A stretch of DNA of 35,925 nt, taken from assembly GCA_018400565.1 (NCBI GenBank), contig JAGYMP010000243.1:1-35925 (forward strand), in the 5' to 3' direction. The notes below the pieces were generated by a model, which did not search any database, had not been told where the DNA came from, and saw nothing but the letters and a program-made list of their open reading frames with translations. Position numbers and translations under genes: made by a program. This DNA comes from Bacilli bacterium (lineage in GTDB: Bacteria; Bacillota_I; Bacilli_A; Izemoplasmatales; Hujiaoplasmataceae). Of this stretch, positions 7,468-16,221 are shown piece after piece (the stretch's first letter is position 1; each line of letters starts with the position of its first letter).

Positions 7468-10400
7468 TGTACCTCTTTTTTTAAAAACACGTCGATGGTC
7501 GAAACATCACGATCCCGAATTCTTTCTGCGATCTCACCGTCAAGGGTCTCATGGGATTCACCGTCGACTTCATAACGGGAAATCACACAAGAAGAATCAT
7601 ATGTGTCCAGAGTTTCCGGGTTGTGATAATTGACTTCGATCTCTCCGAGGAACGTGGTTTTGACGACTCCGTCCTTGAAAAAATCCTTGCTCAAAATAGG
7701 GTGAAGGCAAAGATGGAGTTCTTCTTCTTCATAAACGAAGGGTTTATCCCCGAACATCATGTATGACCACATACTAAGCATCTCGGCGGTCGATCCGCTC
7801 AATCGGGCCACAAAGCCCTGTCCCCGAACGTATGGGTCCGGGTTGATGCTGGAAGCGATGAAACTTGAATTTTCCAACACGGAACGCCCGTATATGGATG
7901 GATCCATGAAAATCGTCCAATTGGTCCGTATCTCTTCGAAGAAAGTTTCATGTAACCCGCCCTTCAACAGGCCCAGAAGGTATTTATATGTCATGTGCAG
8001 GAAGTTGGACTCGCGTTCCTGCCACCCTTTCGTAAAGCTTTTTCCCCGTCCGATCTCGTTTGATTCTTCATCCAAACACCCACTCGTTTTATAAAATTCC
8101 AATTCTTTGTCATAGATATCGGATGCTTTGATCTTTTCAAACATCGCACGTTTTAAATCGTCATCCTCAATGGTTTTTAACGCGCGTGCGGGAGCCTCGA
8201 GATAATGGGGCAAAGCACGGGCTTCAAACGCCAAAGGCTTGACAACCGGCAATCCGTAATGACCGATCTTGGGTTTGCCTTTTGTTTTAATCGGCTTATG
8301 GTCCGTCACTTCATGGACTAAATATGTCGGGTAAATGCCGTTTCCAAGGGATAGGGCCTTATCAAGGGCGCGATCCAATTTCTCTAACATCCGTGTTAAC
8401 AGCGTGTGTACATCAGCAGCAGACACATCGATGAGTTTCTTTGTGCTGAAACGGATGGCACTGCGATAATTTTCTTTGCTGGTGTTTGCGGCATCCCAAT
8501 AATCGTAATCCGTCAGTTTCTCATCCAACAAAACGGATAACTCTGAAGCGAAGCGAACGAACTCGGAAGGAAAACGGAAAGTCTGGGTTTGGTCGAAATG
8601 ATGAATCAAATATGACACAAGCCGTTTCAATTCGATCGTTTCACTCACACCACTGCCGAACATGGCAGGCAATCCATTCATGGCATCGTTCCATCCCGGT
8701 TTATCGGCTTCCATGTCGATGCCGATCCCGCTCGGATCCAAACTGGCCATTTTATTGACCGATAAAACGAACAATTTCTCAAACAGGGTGGCCTTGATTA
8801 TTTTACCGCTGCGGTCCATCAGCCAACCGGCCTGATTGGGGTCGAGATTTGTTTTCTCCATTTTTTCCCCATCGACATTCAGGAGGCTGCCATATCTACG
8901 GATCCGGCCATCCCCGGTCCTGCATATCTTTTCATCCCGCGGCAAAACAAAAATCGGACTGTCAAAATATGTGTATCCATGGTCATCATAAAGAGCATCC
9001 GACAAATGATCCGGGTAAATGGCTTCAAATGTTTCAACCAAATCCAGAATATACGTCCAATGGTCAATCCAATAACCTTCAGCAAAGTGTGCTTCGAAAT
9101 GTTGTGATGCATGCGGGAAAATCGCCGCAAAAATCTCCGCATCGGCATAATCGGTTGACACATCGTATCTTTGCATGGCATTGATGATGCTGCCGGGGGT
9201 GAACTTATCCTTGAGGACATCCTTCATCCTGTCATGTCCGTCAAAAAGTTTGTCGTTTAAACGTTCGATTGTGTCTTCATCCTGTATGGTGAAGGAAAGT
9301 CCGTCAATCGATAGGGGGTTGAATCCATCCGTCTGAATCAATGAACCAAACATTTTCATGTTGGCTTCTTTGACATCAGGGAACAACAATCCGTCATTTC
9401 TTCTGTTCTGACAGACATCGCGAAAACTGCCGTTGCCCTGGGAATAAAACTCCGGGGCAATCGAGAAATAATTATAATCCCGTTCCAAATCACCGTGACG
9501 ACGCGAAAAAAGATGATACACATAATCATGGCCGTTGCTTGGAAGCAACATCGGGTAACCGCCGCGAAGGATATTGTCCAATTGGTTCTGTTTCATGTAA
9601 TCATCAAAGGCGGAGATTGCCGTCTTTGTTTCCACTGACGTCAAAAGTACGTCCACAACATGTTTGCTTTGCTTGTGTTTTTCAATTAAAAATTCATGGT
9701 CAACGAGACGATGACGATGCTCAATCAACCATTCTTCGGAATGGGTGTGGCCGATCACTGTGTCGATGGTCGCCGTCTCGCCGGGTTCGAGTGAAAGTTC
9801 GACACCGGTGAAACCCACGGGGATTTTATTCACAGCAACTTGCTCTTCTGAAAGGACATCGGATACCTTATGATGGGCAAAATACTCCGGATGTCGTTTG
9901 GTCGTGTCTGTGCCAAAGACCTTCCGTTCATCAACGATCGGTCTTGTGAGTTCTCCGTTCACGGCGGAAAGGTAGAAATGACCGTCTTCGAAATCGACTA
10001 CTTCGGCGACATCCGCACTTGAACTGCGCATATAATAAAAGCCCATGTCTTTGTCCAAATGTTTGACATCCATCCAACTGCGGACAAGGTTCGTCAATGA
10101 TTTCATGTCCTGATAGCCGATGCCTGTCGGCAACAACTGGCTCACCCCATCCAGGATCTCAAAGGATTGTTTTCTATTTTTTTTGTTCTCGACTTCGACC
10201 ATTCTCACCAATGCGGGAATGTCAGCATTCGACAATCCGAAATACGTGACACGGAAAGACAGACCCAATGCTTTGTTGTTTTCTTCGATCGTGAACGCGT
10301 GTCGTCTTATGTGCATCAAACGTTCGTTGTCTTGCCCGCCGGAAAAAATTTCAGAAACTTCGCCGTTTTGTTTCACGAAGGTTCGAAACCCATCAATCCC

Positions 10401-10625
10401 GACGCGCTCATAAGCCTTCACGGCAGGATTGAATTCAAGGATTTGATGGTCTTTGTTTTCAACGCCGAAACTGGCAATCCCTTGTCCTCGGTTGACATAA
10501 AAAGCCCACAGGGGAATCCCCCTTTTCCCGGCGATGGCCGGCAAAAAACTGGAAAATGTTTTTTGCCGATCGTAATCTTTGATGATGAACTCGTCATCTT
10601 TCATGAAATAATTTTTCATAATCAT
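7464..10625 (-). CDS. GH94/GH149/GH161-type inverting phosphorylase, probable beta-1,3-oligoglucan phosphorylase
   Basis: 1053 residues, no signal peptide, cytosolic. The N-terminal beta-sandwich (about 1-330) is followed by a helical linker and an (alpha/alpha)6 barrel as in clan GH-Q phosphorylases. EADKPGWNDAMNGLP at about 639-653 matches the position of the GH94 DWND catalytic loop; Asp641 or Asp647 is the candidate general acid. GYWIDHWTYILDLVETF (517-533) is another barrel landmark. The length is well above cellobiose phosphorylase (about 800) and fits GH149/GH161 beta-1,3-glucan phosphorylases, which convert beta-1,3-glucooligosaccharides plus phosphate to glucose-1-phosphate. Neighbouring laminarinases support this. 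The ATG at 10625 sits 3 nt after AAAGGAG; the in-frame ATG at 10619 has a better 9-nt spacing and may be the real start. Exact family assignment needs a profile search. Confidence 0.85.
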   Translation of the reverse strand: MIMKNYFMKDDEFIIKDYDRQKTFSSFLPAIAGKRGIPLWAFYVNRGQGIASFGVENKDHQILEFNPAVKAYERVGIDGFRTFVKQNGEVSEIFSGGQDNERLMHIRRHAFTIEENNKALGLSFRVTYFGLSNADIPALVRMVEVENKKNRKQSFEILDGVSQLLPTGIGYQDMKSLTNLVRSWMDVKHLDKDMGFYYMRSSSADVAEVVDFEDGHFYLSAVNGELTRPIVDERKVFGTDTTKRHPEYFAHHKVSDVLSEEQVAVNKIPVGFTGVELSLEPGETATIDTVIGHTHSEEWLIEHRHRLVDHEFLIEKHKQSKHVVDVLLTSVETKTAISAFDDYMKQNQLDNILRGGYPMLLPSNGHDYVYHLFSRRHGDLERDYNYFSIAPEFYSQGNGSFRDVCQNRRNDGLLFPDVKEANMKMFGSLIQTDGFNPLSIDGLSFTIQDEDTIERLNDKLFDGHDRMKDVLKDKFTPGSIINAMQRYDVSTDYADAEIFAAIFPHASQHFEAHFAEGYWIDHWTYILDLVETFEAIYPDHLSDALYDDHGYTYFDSPIFVLPRDEKICRTGDGRIRRYGSLLNVDGEKMEKTNLDPNQAGWLMDRSGKIIKATLFEKLFVLSVNKMASLDPSGIGIDMEADKPGWNDAMNGLPAMFGSGVSETIELKRLVSYLIHHFDQTQTFRFPSEFVRFASELSVLLDEKLTDYDYWDAANTSKENYRSAIRFSTKKLIDVSAADVHTLLTRMLEKLDRALDKALSLGNGIYPTYLVHEVTDHKPIKTKGKPKIGHYGLPVVKPLAFEARALPHYLEAPARALKTIEDDDLKRAMFEKIKASDIYDKELEFYKTSGCLDEESNEIGRGKSFTKGWQERESNFLHMTYKYLLGLLKGGLHETFFEEIRTNWTIFMDPSIYGRSVLENSSFIASSINPDPYVRGQGFVARLSGSTAEMLSMWSYMMFGDKPFVYEEEELHLCLHPILSKDFFKDGVVKTTFLGEIEVNYHNPETLDTYDSSCVISRYEVDGESHETLDGEIAERIRDRDVSTIDVFLKKEVQ

Positions 10626-10671
10626 GGACTCCTTTTGTTAGTAATTTGACGAAAAATTGTGAATTCCCTTC

Positions 10672-11790
10672 TTATTCCTGGGACAAACTGTCCGCCTGAT
10701 AAACCCTCACGTAGTCGATCTCCATGCTTTGCGGCCAGATGTCGTTGTCAATACCCTGTTGACCGCCCCAGGCTCCGCCCACAGCAATATTCATGATTAA
10801 ATGAAATTCAATATCAAAGGGCCATGTGGTTGAATCTTCGGGGGCGCCTTCGGGAACAGAATAACGGAATACTTCAACATCGTCGATATACCATATCAGT
10901 TTGTCCGGCAGCCATTCCAGTTGATATTCATGAAAGGTGTTGCTGACATCATCATAAATGGCGCTGTCACCGATTTGGGTTCCACGCATATGATTGTATG
11001 CTTCCGTGTGGATGGTGTAATGGATGCGGTTAGGTTCATAACCGACGAACTCCATGATGTCAATTTCACCGGAATCGGGCCAACCGCCATACTCCCAATT
11101 CGTGGGCAGCATCCAGATTGCGGGCCAGACACCCACACCTTCGGGCAATTTCGCCGATATTTCGAATTTCCCGTAAAGCCAGCTGCCTTCGTTGTGCGAC
11201 AGCAACCGGGTAGATGTGTATTCGCGGTTTTCATAATGTTCCTGAATCGCGGTGATGGTCAGTGTCCCGTCGGATACATAAGCATTGTCGGGGTCGGCTT
11301 CCGTGTAATACTGTGACTCGCCATTGCCCCATCCGTGTCCGCCGACATCATAGGTCCATTTTTCCTCATCCGGAAGACCAGTGTAATTGAACTCATCGGA
11401 CCAAACCAATTCATAGTCCAGACCGGTATCATCCATGACGCCGTCCACAACGACGGTGACCGTTTCCGTGATTTCAACATCACGGGAGTTAGTCACTTTA
11501 TACAGCAAAAGATATTCGCCTTCTTCGGTGACGCGATTTTCATCGTCCAAACCAAGGTCATTCAGACCCTCGATGACGATTTGATCAGAAATGTCGCCAT
11601 CGACCGGATCGTATGCGATCACGTCCGCATAAGGGAAAAACTCATCTCCCTCACTCAATACGACGACTTTTTGTAAATGTCGAAACTCCGATGCAAGTCC
11701 GTCCTGTTGCGATGTCGTGTTTGCGACATCACAACCGATTCCGACGAACATCACCGTGACAAACAACAAAACCAATAAAACTTTCTTCAT
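10672..11790 (-). CDS. GH16 laminarinase lipoprotein with N-terminal Ig-like domain
   Basis: 372 residues from the ATG at 11790, chosen because GGAGG lies 8 nt upstream and the signal peptide begins there; the frame stays open upstream into the permease gene but that extension is not signal-like. Lipobox VGIGC gives Cys20. Residues about 38-117 are a DUF5011-like Ig domain (DPVDGDISDQI), and about 125-372 a GH16 domain. GEIDIMEF supplies Glu242 (nucleophile), Asp244 and Glu247 (acid/base). WPAIWMLP and MNIAVGGAWGGQQG are conserved laminarinase segments, and the C-terminus IDYVRVYQ is the typical last strand. Expected role: endo-cleavage of beta-1,3-glucan at the surface. It lies 64 nt after the permease gene and 46 nt before the phosphorylase gene, in one apparent operon. 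Confidence 0.93.
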   Translation of the reverse strand: MKKVLLVLLFVTVMFVGIGCDVANTTSQQDGLASEFRHLQKVVVLSEGDEFFPYADVIAYDPVDGDISDQIVIEGLNDLGLDDENRVTEEGEYLLLYKVTNSRDVEITETVTVVVDGVMDDTGLDYELVWSDEFNYTGLPDEEKWTYDVGGHGWGNGESQYYTEADPDNAYVSDGTLTITAIQEHYENREYTSTRLLSHNEGSWLYGKFEISAKLPEGVGVWPAIWMLPTNWEYGGWPDSGEIDIMEFVGYEPNRIHYTIHTEAYNHMRGTQIGDSAIYDDVSNTFHEYQLEWLPDKLIWYIDDVEVFRYSVPEGAPEDSTTWPFDIEFHLIMNIAVGGAWGGQQGIDNDIWPQSMEIDYVRVYQADSLSQE

Positions 11791-11854
11791 GCATATTTCC
11801 TCCAATGAATTATTTTTTAAACAAATATGATAAACATGCGTGCATTCATAAACC

Positions 11855-12781
11855 TTATTGTCCCGTGACACCGACGGACTCAATACCCTGGACGAATTTA
11901 CGTTGCGTGAACAGATAAATCACAAGCAACGGCAGGATGGACAGCAGGGTCGCAGCGGATTCGTATGCCTCACTGATCCGGTCGCTTCCACCGGCCTGGT
12001 TACCGAACAACGTTTCAAACGAATTCAATTTACCCGTCAGCAAATCGACGCCGCCGGAAAGAAAGACATTTGTGACAAAGTCTTCATTCCAGTTCCAGAC
12101 AAAGGAAAACAGGAATACGACCAAAATGATTGTCAATGATATTTTCACGGTGATATGCCAAAAAACCTGCATGGTATTTGCACCGTCGATGTTTGCCGCT
12201 TCATAGAGATCCTTGGGGATTTTCTTAAAGAAACTTTGGAAGATAATGATCAAAATGGCCGAATTGATGCCTTGCCCCAAAAGTGCCATGCTGATTTGTG
12301 GATATAACGTCCCATAGAAACTCATGCCCAAAATGTCGCCCAATGACGAAAAAATTATCTGGTGGGCCGCCGTCAGAAGCTGAACAGGCAGGATGAATGA
12401 AACAATCAACAACACAAACAGTGTCTTCTTGAACCTGAAATCATATCTCGCGAACGCATATCCGGTCAATGCGGAAACCGCGGTTTGCAGAACCGCAAAA
12501 AGCGCAGACACCCAAAACGAATTGAACAAGACCTGCCAATAATCCATGACCAGAATGGAAACGCGGAAATTATTGAGTGAGAATACTGAAGGCACCCACA
12601 TGACATCCGGGGCGATGACGTCTTCCACAGTCATGAAAGAAAGTGACAACATCTTCAACAGCGGGAACAAAAAGACAAAACTGATGGCAATCAAGACAAC
12701 ATATCGTAAAATCAAGCCGAGGCGCGACAAAATTTTCCGTTCCCTGGATTTACTGAGGGATAACGCCTTAATAAACTTCAT
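11855..12781 (-). CDS. CUT1 sugar ABC transporter permease, MalG-like (pair 2)
   Basis: 308 residues from the ATG at 12781, chosen because GAGGAGG stands 6 nt upstream; this start overlaps the end of the partner permease by 14 nt. Six hydrophobic segments are visible. The cytoplasmic EAA loop reads DLYEAANIDGANTMQVFW, which docks the ATPase. The N-terminal helix follows a basic segment, and the C-terminus ends QRKFVQGIESVGVTGQ, a hallmark of MalG-type CUT1 permeases (Q-K-x-hydrophobic-x-x-G). It works with the permease encoded just upstream. No ATPase gene lies in the window, so a shared MsmX/MsmK-type ATPase is expected. The substrate is inferred from context as beta-glucan oligosaccharides. 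Confidence 0.92.
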   Translation of the reverse strand: MKFIKALSLSKSRERKILSRLGLILRYVVLIAISFVFLFPLLKMLSLSFMTVEDVIAPDVMWVPSVFSLNNFRVSILVMDYWQVLFNSFWVSALFAVLQTAVSALTGYAFARYDFRFKKTLFVLLIVSFILPVQLLTAAHQIIFSSLGDILGMSFYGTLYPQISMALLGQGINSAILIIIFQSFFKKIPKDLYEAANIDGANTMQVFWHITVKISLTIILVVFLFSFVWNWNEDFVTNVFLSGGVDLLTGKLNSFETLFGNQAGGSDRISEAYESAATLLSILPLLVIYLFTQRKFVQGIESVGVTGQ

Positions 12782-13808
12782 CGGCGGCCTCCTCACTGTG
12801 TTTCTTCTGTTTCTCATACAGTTCACGTGTGCGGTTGTATTCTTTACGGGCCATCACAACGATATCCTTGTCACGCAGGATAAATATCAGAAGCATGATA
12901 AACAACAAGGTGACAATGGTGTACAACAACGCATATGTCGCGGCAATCCCAAGGTTTGTCGCCGTCATCATGATTTGTTCCTGCAAAAGGCCGTACAACG
13001 GGTTCGTGTTGAAGATGCCGACCTGGACGACACTGAAAATTGCGATGACCAAAGCGGTCGATTTTATGTTCGGTATGATGATCAGCCATAAAATCTGCCA
13101 TGCGTTGCCACCGTCAATCTTCGCGGCCTCATAAATACTCTGATCAATCTTTTTAAGACCGTTGATGTACAAAACGATGGGAACACCCGTGAACCAAAGA
13201 ATGACAATCAGAACCCCGAACATCCCTGAAAGGAAATCGGCCATGAAAGGCACATAAGCATCGATCATGCTGAAAATGAATGTGTTTTCGATGTTCAGGA
13301 AAGCATTGTTCTCACCCGATGTCGTCGATATGTTGTTTAAAGTCGCATTGCTCAGAAGAACAACAGGCAAAAAGAAGATGACACGGAAAGTCGTCCTGAA
13401 TTTGAAATCATTGTTCAGCAACAACGCGATCAAAAAGGACATAATCAAAATGACGGGAATATACACAAACAACATGTTCACATAACTCAACAGGGATTGA
13501 TAAAAAATCGGATTCGTGAAGGCGAAAAGAAAATTCTCAAAACTGACAAAATCAAAACTGAATCCCTGCGGGGTCTTGAGCACATCGTGGAAACTCATGA
13601 AAAAGATCATGCCGACCGGAATGATCACGAAAATGACCAACCCGATCAACCACGGAAGCATCAACACATAGGGTGTTGTCGGATTGTCCCGTTTCCCCGG
13701 CTTATTGCGGGAAAAGAGACCCCGCATCCTCTTCCAGACGGAAGATTTCCTGATGCGATCATAGAGGGATGCCATGGCATCCCATCCACGTGTCAAGGTT
13801 TTTTTCAC
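12768..13808 (-). CDS. CUT1 sugar ABC transporter permease, MalF-like (pair 2)
   Basis: 346 residues starting at GTG 13808, with AAGGGGG about 7 nt upstream; an internal ATG at 13775 lacks a good site. After a basic cytosolic N-terminus (1-45) come six membrane segments. The EAA loop is SIYEAAKIDGGNAWQILW followed by IIIPNIKS. The C-terminal tail after the last helix is long and charged (YNRTRELYEKQKKHSEE). It is 25 nt downstream of the DUF5696-type gene, which places this permease pair as a transcriptional unit with the NHL-Yip1 and DUF5696-type genes rather than beside a binding protein. It overlaps the next permease by 14 nt, suggesting coupled translation of the pair. Confidence 0.92.
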   Translation of the reverse strand: MKKTLTRGWDAMASLYDRIRKSSVWKRMRGLFSRNKPGKRDNPTTPYVLMLPWLIGLVIFVIIPVGMIFFMSFHDVLKTPQGFSFDFVSFENFLFAFTNPIFYQSLLSYVNMLFVYIPVILIMSFLIALLLNNDFKFRTTFRVIFFLPVVLLSNATLNNISTTSGENNAFLNIENTFIFSMIDAYVPFMADFLSGMFGVLIVILWFTGVPIVLYINGLKKIDQSIYEAAKIDGGNAWQILWLIIIPNIKSTALVIAIFSVVQVGIFNTNPLYGLLQEQIMMTATNLGIAATYALLYTIVTLLFIMLLIFILRDKDIVVMARKEYNRTRELYEKQKKHSEEAADEVY

Positions 13809-13833
13809 GTGTGCGACCCCCTTTCAACAGTGA

Positions 13834-16221
13834 TCAATCCAAGCATAGATAACTCAGCGCATCAACGGTTTGTCCCTGATACACATAATCATCGCTCGTG
13901 TAATTGATAATGATGATTTTGTCGTTTGAATACTGATTCAGGACAACCCCGTTTTCAAGAACCGATCTTGAAAGCCATGTTTCCGCCGAAACGTGTGAAA
14001 ATGCATCATCCATGGCTTGATAGATGTTGATGATCTTATCTTTGTAATCGCGGTATTGTGTGGAGATGTAACGATTCGAATTCGTGTTGGCCAAAGTATA
14101 GGATGGTTCATGCGTCAACACAAACGAAGGAAAAACATTGTAATCAATCATGCGGAGCATATCCGATGTCGAACTGAATGAGAAATTCGCATATGAAGCA
14201 TACATTTCGGCTGAACCACGCAACACCATCTGCAAAAACGGTACCGTGTCGGTTTCGAGGACATATTGGGTTGTGAATGTCGGCATGTCCAGATAACGGT
14301 CGACGTAAGTCATCAAATAGATGTTCGGCTGAACGGCATTGATGGTCATGGTCTGATGGACATCGGCGATCGCATCCGTGATTGCCTGTCTCGCATCAAC
14401 CCTGGTCATGTCTTCGAACGTGTCGCCGTACAGGTTTGAAACCACGCCTTTGATGGTCATGGAAGAAAGCCCCATGTCCAGGAAAAGATCGTTATGATCT
14501 TCCAAAAAATCCAATGAGCGACCGGGTTTCAGATAATACTCGGTTTCAATGGTCTGGTAATTTTGCAAATGGATTTCAACATACCGACCGTTTCGATGTT
14601 TGACGATATTATTCCGCAAAGTAATCATATCTTTGTTGATCACCGTGTAATCCTGAAGGAAGGACACATCATAATCCATCGCATCCATGTCGGCGATCAA
14701 ATCCATGAAATCACGTTTTGATCCGATGACATTTGAAAAATCGCTGTCTTTCGGCGAAGACAAAGTCACGCCGCCGTTTTGCCACCCAATCAAGCCTGAA
14801 ACGACATTCCGGATGTTCTCCTCATATAACTCTGACAGCATGAGACGGACATCGTCCGATGTCGACGTCACTCGTTCCTCGTAACCAAAAACACCTTGCT
14901 TGCTGTCTGCCATCAGGAAATCAATCCTTATCGGCATCGCATCCGTTTGTCCGGTTTGAATCTCAAGTAATTGCTGTTTAATCAAGTAATCACGGTATGC
15001 ATGCGCCATGCCGACATAATCGGCCGAACGACGATTCGTGGACCCATCCCCTGATAAAAATTCGTAACGCAGATTCATATCAAAATGATTGCGATCGCCG
15101 GGGAAACGGTTGTAACCGTCACCCTGGGCATTGTATACTTGTCTGAAAACTTCGCTGTAGATAAAACGGGCATAAGTCTGCACATATCCCAAAGTGCTTG
15201 ATAACGGCGTCGACACAATTTCCATGTATTCATCGCCGGATGTGGCATAAGCCACAAAGGCGGCTTCCGTCCCGTCACCGTATGACATCCCAAAAACCGG
15301 TGTGGTCGCTTGTTTCGGATTGACATAATCAGGCTCATCGATGAGATTTGAGTATGCGGATGTGATGTCCGGACCGTACACCCTTGCAACATAATCGTTG
15401 ACATTGATGTCCGTGTCCTCAAAACGAATCAACGCCCCGGGCCCGTCAGGAACGAACGAATATCCCGGATTGATGGGGTTGCGGACAGACTGATCCCTTT
15501 CATAAGACAATGATTCCTCATCAAACGGAATTGAATAACCGCCCTGCGCACCCATGAAAGGCGCAATATCGATGGACAGAAGCTTCTCCGGCTCATCGAT
15601 TTCAAGTTCGTCTTCACGGATTTCGATGTCCATCCCCTCATCATCGAAATGAAAATGGACACGCAATGTAATACCGTAATCACTGAAATCGACATCCAGG
15701 ACCCAATGGTCTCCGCTGGCAGATATCTGACTCATCGTTGAATCATAATCTGGGTCTGCACTGTACAAGCGCCGACTGCGACCACTGACGTCATCAAGAT
15801 AATTAACCGTGAGGAAGGAATTCACATATAACCTGGCGGAAGTCGACAAATCCTCGATGGGACGGCAGGTCTCTTCAAGATCATCTTCGGTGTAGGATCC
15901 CTCTTCGATCAATGTCTCACACTGATCTTCGATTTTGCCGGAAAGCGTTTCGTCCATCCCGGACATGAAGATGAACCCGTTCGTTTTATCATAAGCCGCC
16001 AAGACATCCCTTTCATCCCTGAAAAGGAACTCAAAACGATCATTGCTGTGCAGTTGGACCATGTCCTCCGGTTTGTCGATGGTATGAATGATCGACTCGG
16101 GAGCTTCTTTGGTGTCACGGCTGTTCGGCACATACTCCGCCACCAGATAGGTTGTCATCCCGACCAGCGAGATCAAAAGGATTGAAACCATGCCAATCAG
16201 ATATTTCTTAGCTGAAACCAT
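13834..16221 (-). CDS. DUF5696-type membrane-anchored extracytoplasmic protein, function unknown
   Basis: 795 residues from the ATG at 16221, which has GGGAGG 9 nt upstream and lies inside the end of the NHL-Yip1 gene (14-nt overlap). A single N-terminal helix (about 6-27) without lipobox anchors it. The large outer part begins with beta-rich sequence to about residue 420 (containing DGPGALIRFED near 255), then alternating strands and helices around GLIGWQNGG (about 476-484) and VPFLQMVLRG (about 660-670), then a short beta C-terminus ending DALSYLCLD. The order beta-sandwich, barrel-like, beta-sandwich resembles large glycoside hydrolases, but I see no established catalytic motif. From memory it fits the DUF5696 family that sits beside CUT1 transporters and Yip1 proteins in Bacillota. 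Location in the operon implies a role in substrate capture or processing with the transporter. Confidence 0.75.
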   Translation of the reverse strand: MVSAKKYLIGMVSILLISLVGMTTYLVAEYVPNSRDTKEAPESIIHTIDKPEDMVQLHSNDRFEFLFRDERDVLAAYDKTNGFIFMSGMDETLSGKIEDQCETLIEEGSYTEDDLEETCRPIEDLSTSARLYVNSFLTVNYLDDVSGRSRRLYSADPDYDSTMSQISASGDHWVLDVDFSDYGITLRVHFHFDDEGMDIEIREDELEIDEPEKLLSIDIAPFMGAQGGYSIPFDEESLSYERDQSVRNPINPGYSFVPDGPGALIRFEDTDINVNDYVARVYGPDITSAYSNLIDEPDYVNPKQATTPVFGMSYGDGTEAAFVAYATSGDEYMEIVSTPLSSTLGYVQTYARFIYSEVFRQVYNAQGDGYNRFPGDRNHFDMNLRYEFLSGDGSTNRRSADYVGMAHAYRDYLIKQQLLEIQTGQTDAMPIRIDFLMADSKQGVFGYEERVTSTSDDVRLMLSELYEENIRNVVSGLIGWQNGGVTLSSPKDSDFSNVIGSKRDFMDLIADMDAMDYDVSFLQDYTVINKDMITLRNNIVKHRNGRYVEIHLQNYQTIETEYYLKPGRSLDFLEDHNDLFLDMGLSSMTIKGVVSNLYGDTFEDMTRVDARQAITDAIADVHQTMTINAVQPNIYLMTYVDRYLDMPTFTTQYVLETDTVPFLQMVLRGSAEMYASYANFSFSSTSDMLRMIDYNVFPSFVLTHEPSYTLANTNSNRYISTQYRDYKDKIINIYQAMDDAFSHVSAETWLSRSVLENGVVLNQYSNDKIIIINYTSDDYVYQGQTVDALSYLCLD

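Noticed and set aside
10167..10649. Plus-strand frame of 160 codons over the phosphorylase gene
   Set aside because: It mirrors codon structure of the phosphorylase and has no ribosome binding site or domain features.
11791..11883. N-terminal extension of the GH16 lipoprotein
   Set aside because: The 31 extra residues are not signal-like, overlap the permease gene, and a perfect GGAGG precedes the internal ATG at 11790.
12782..12826. Upstream start for the MalG-like permease
   Set aside because: The 15 extra residues lie inside the partner permease gene; ATG 12781 has GAGGAGG at ideal distance.
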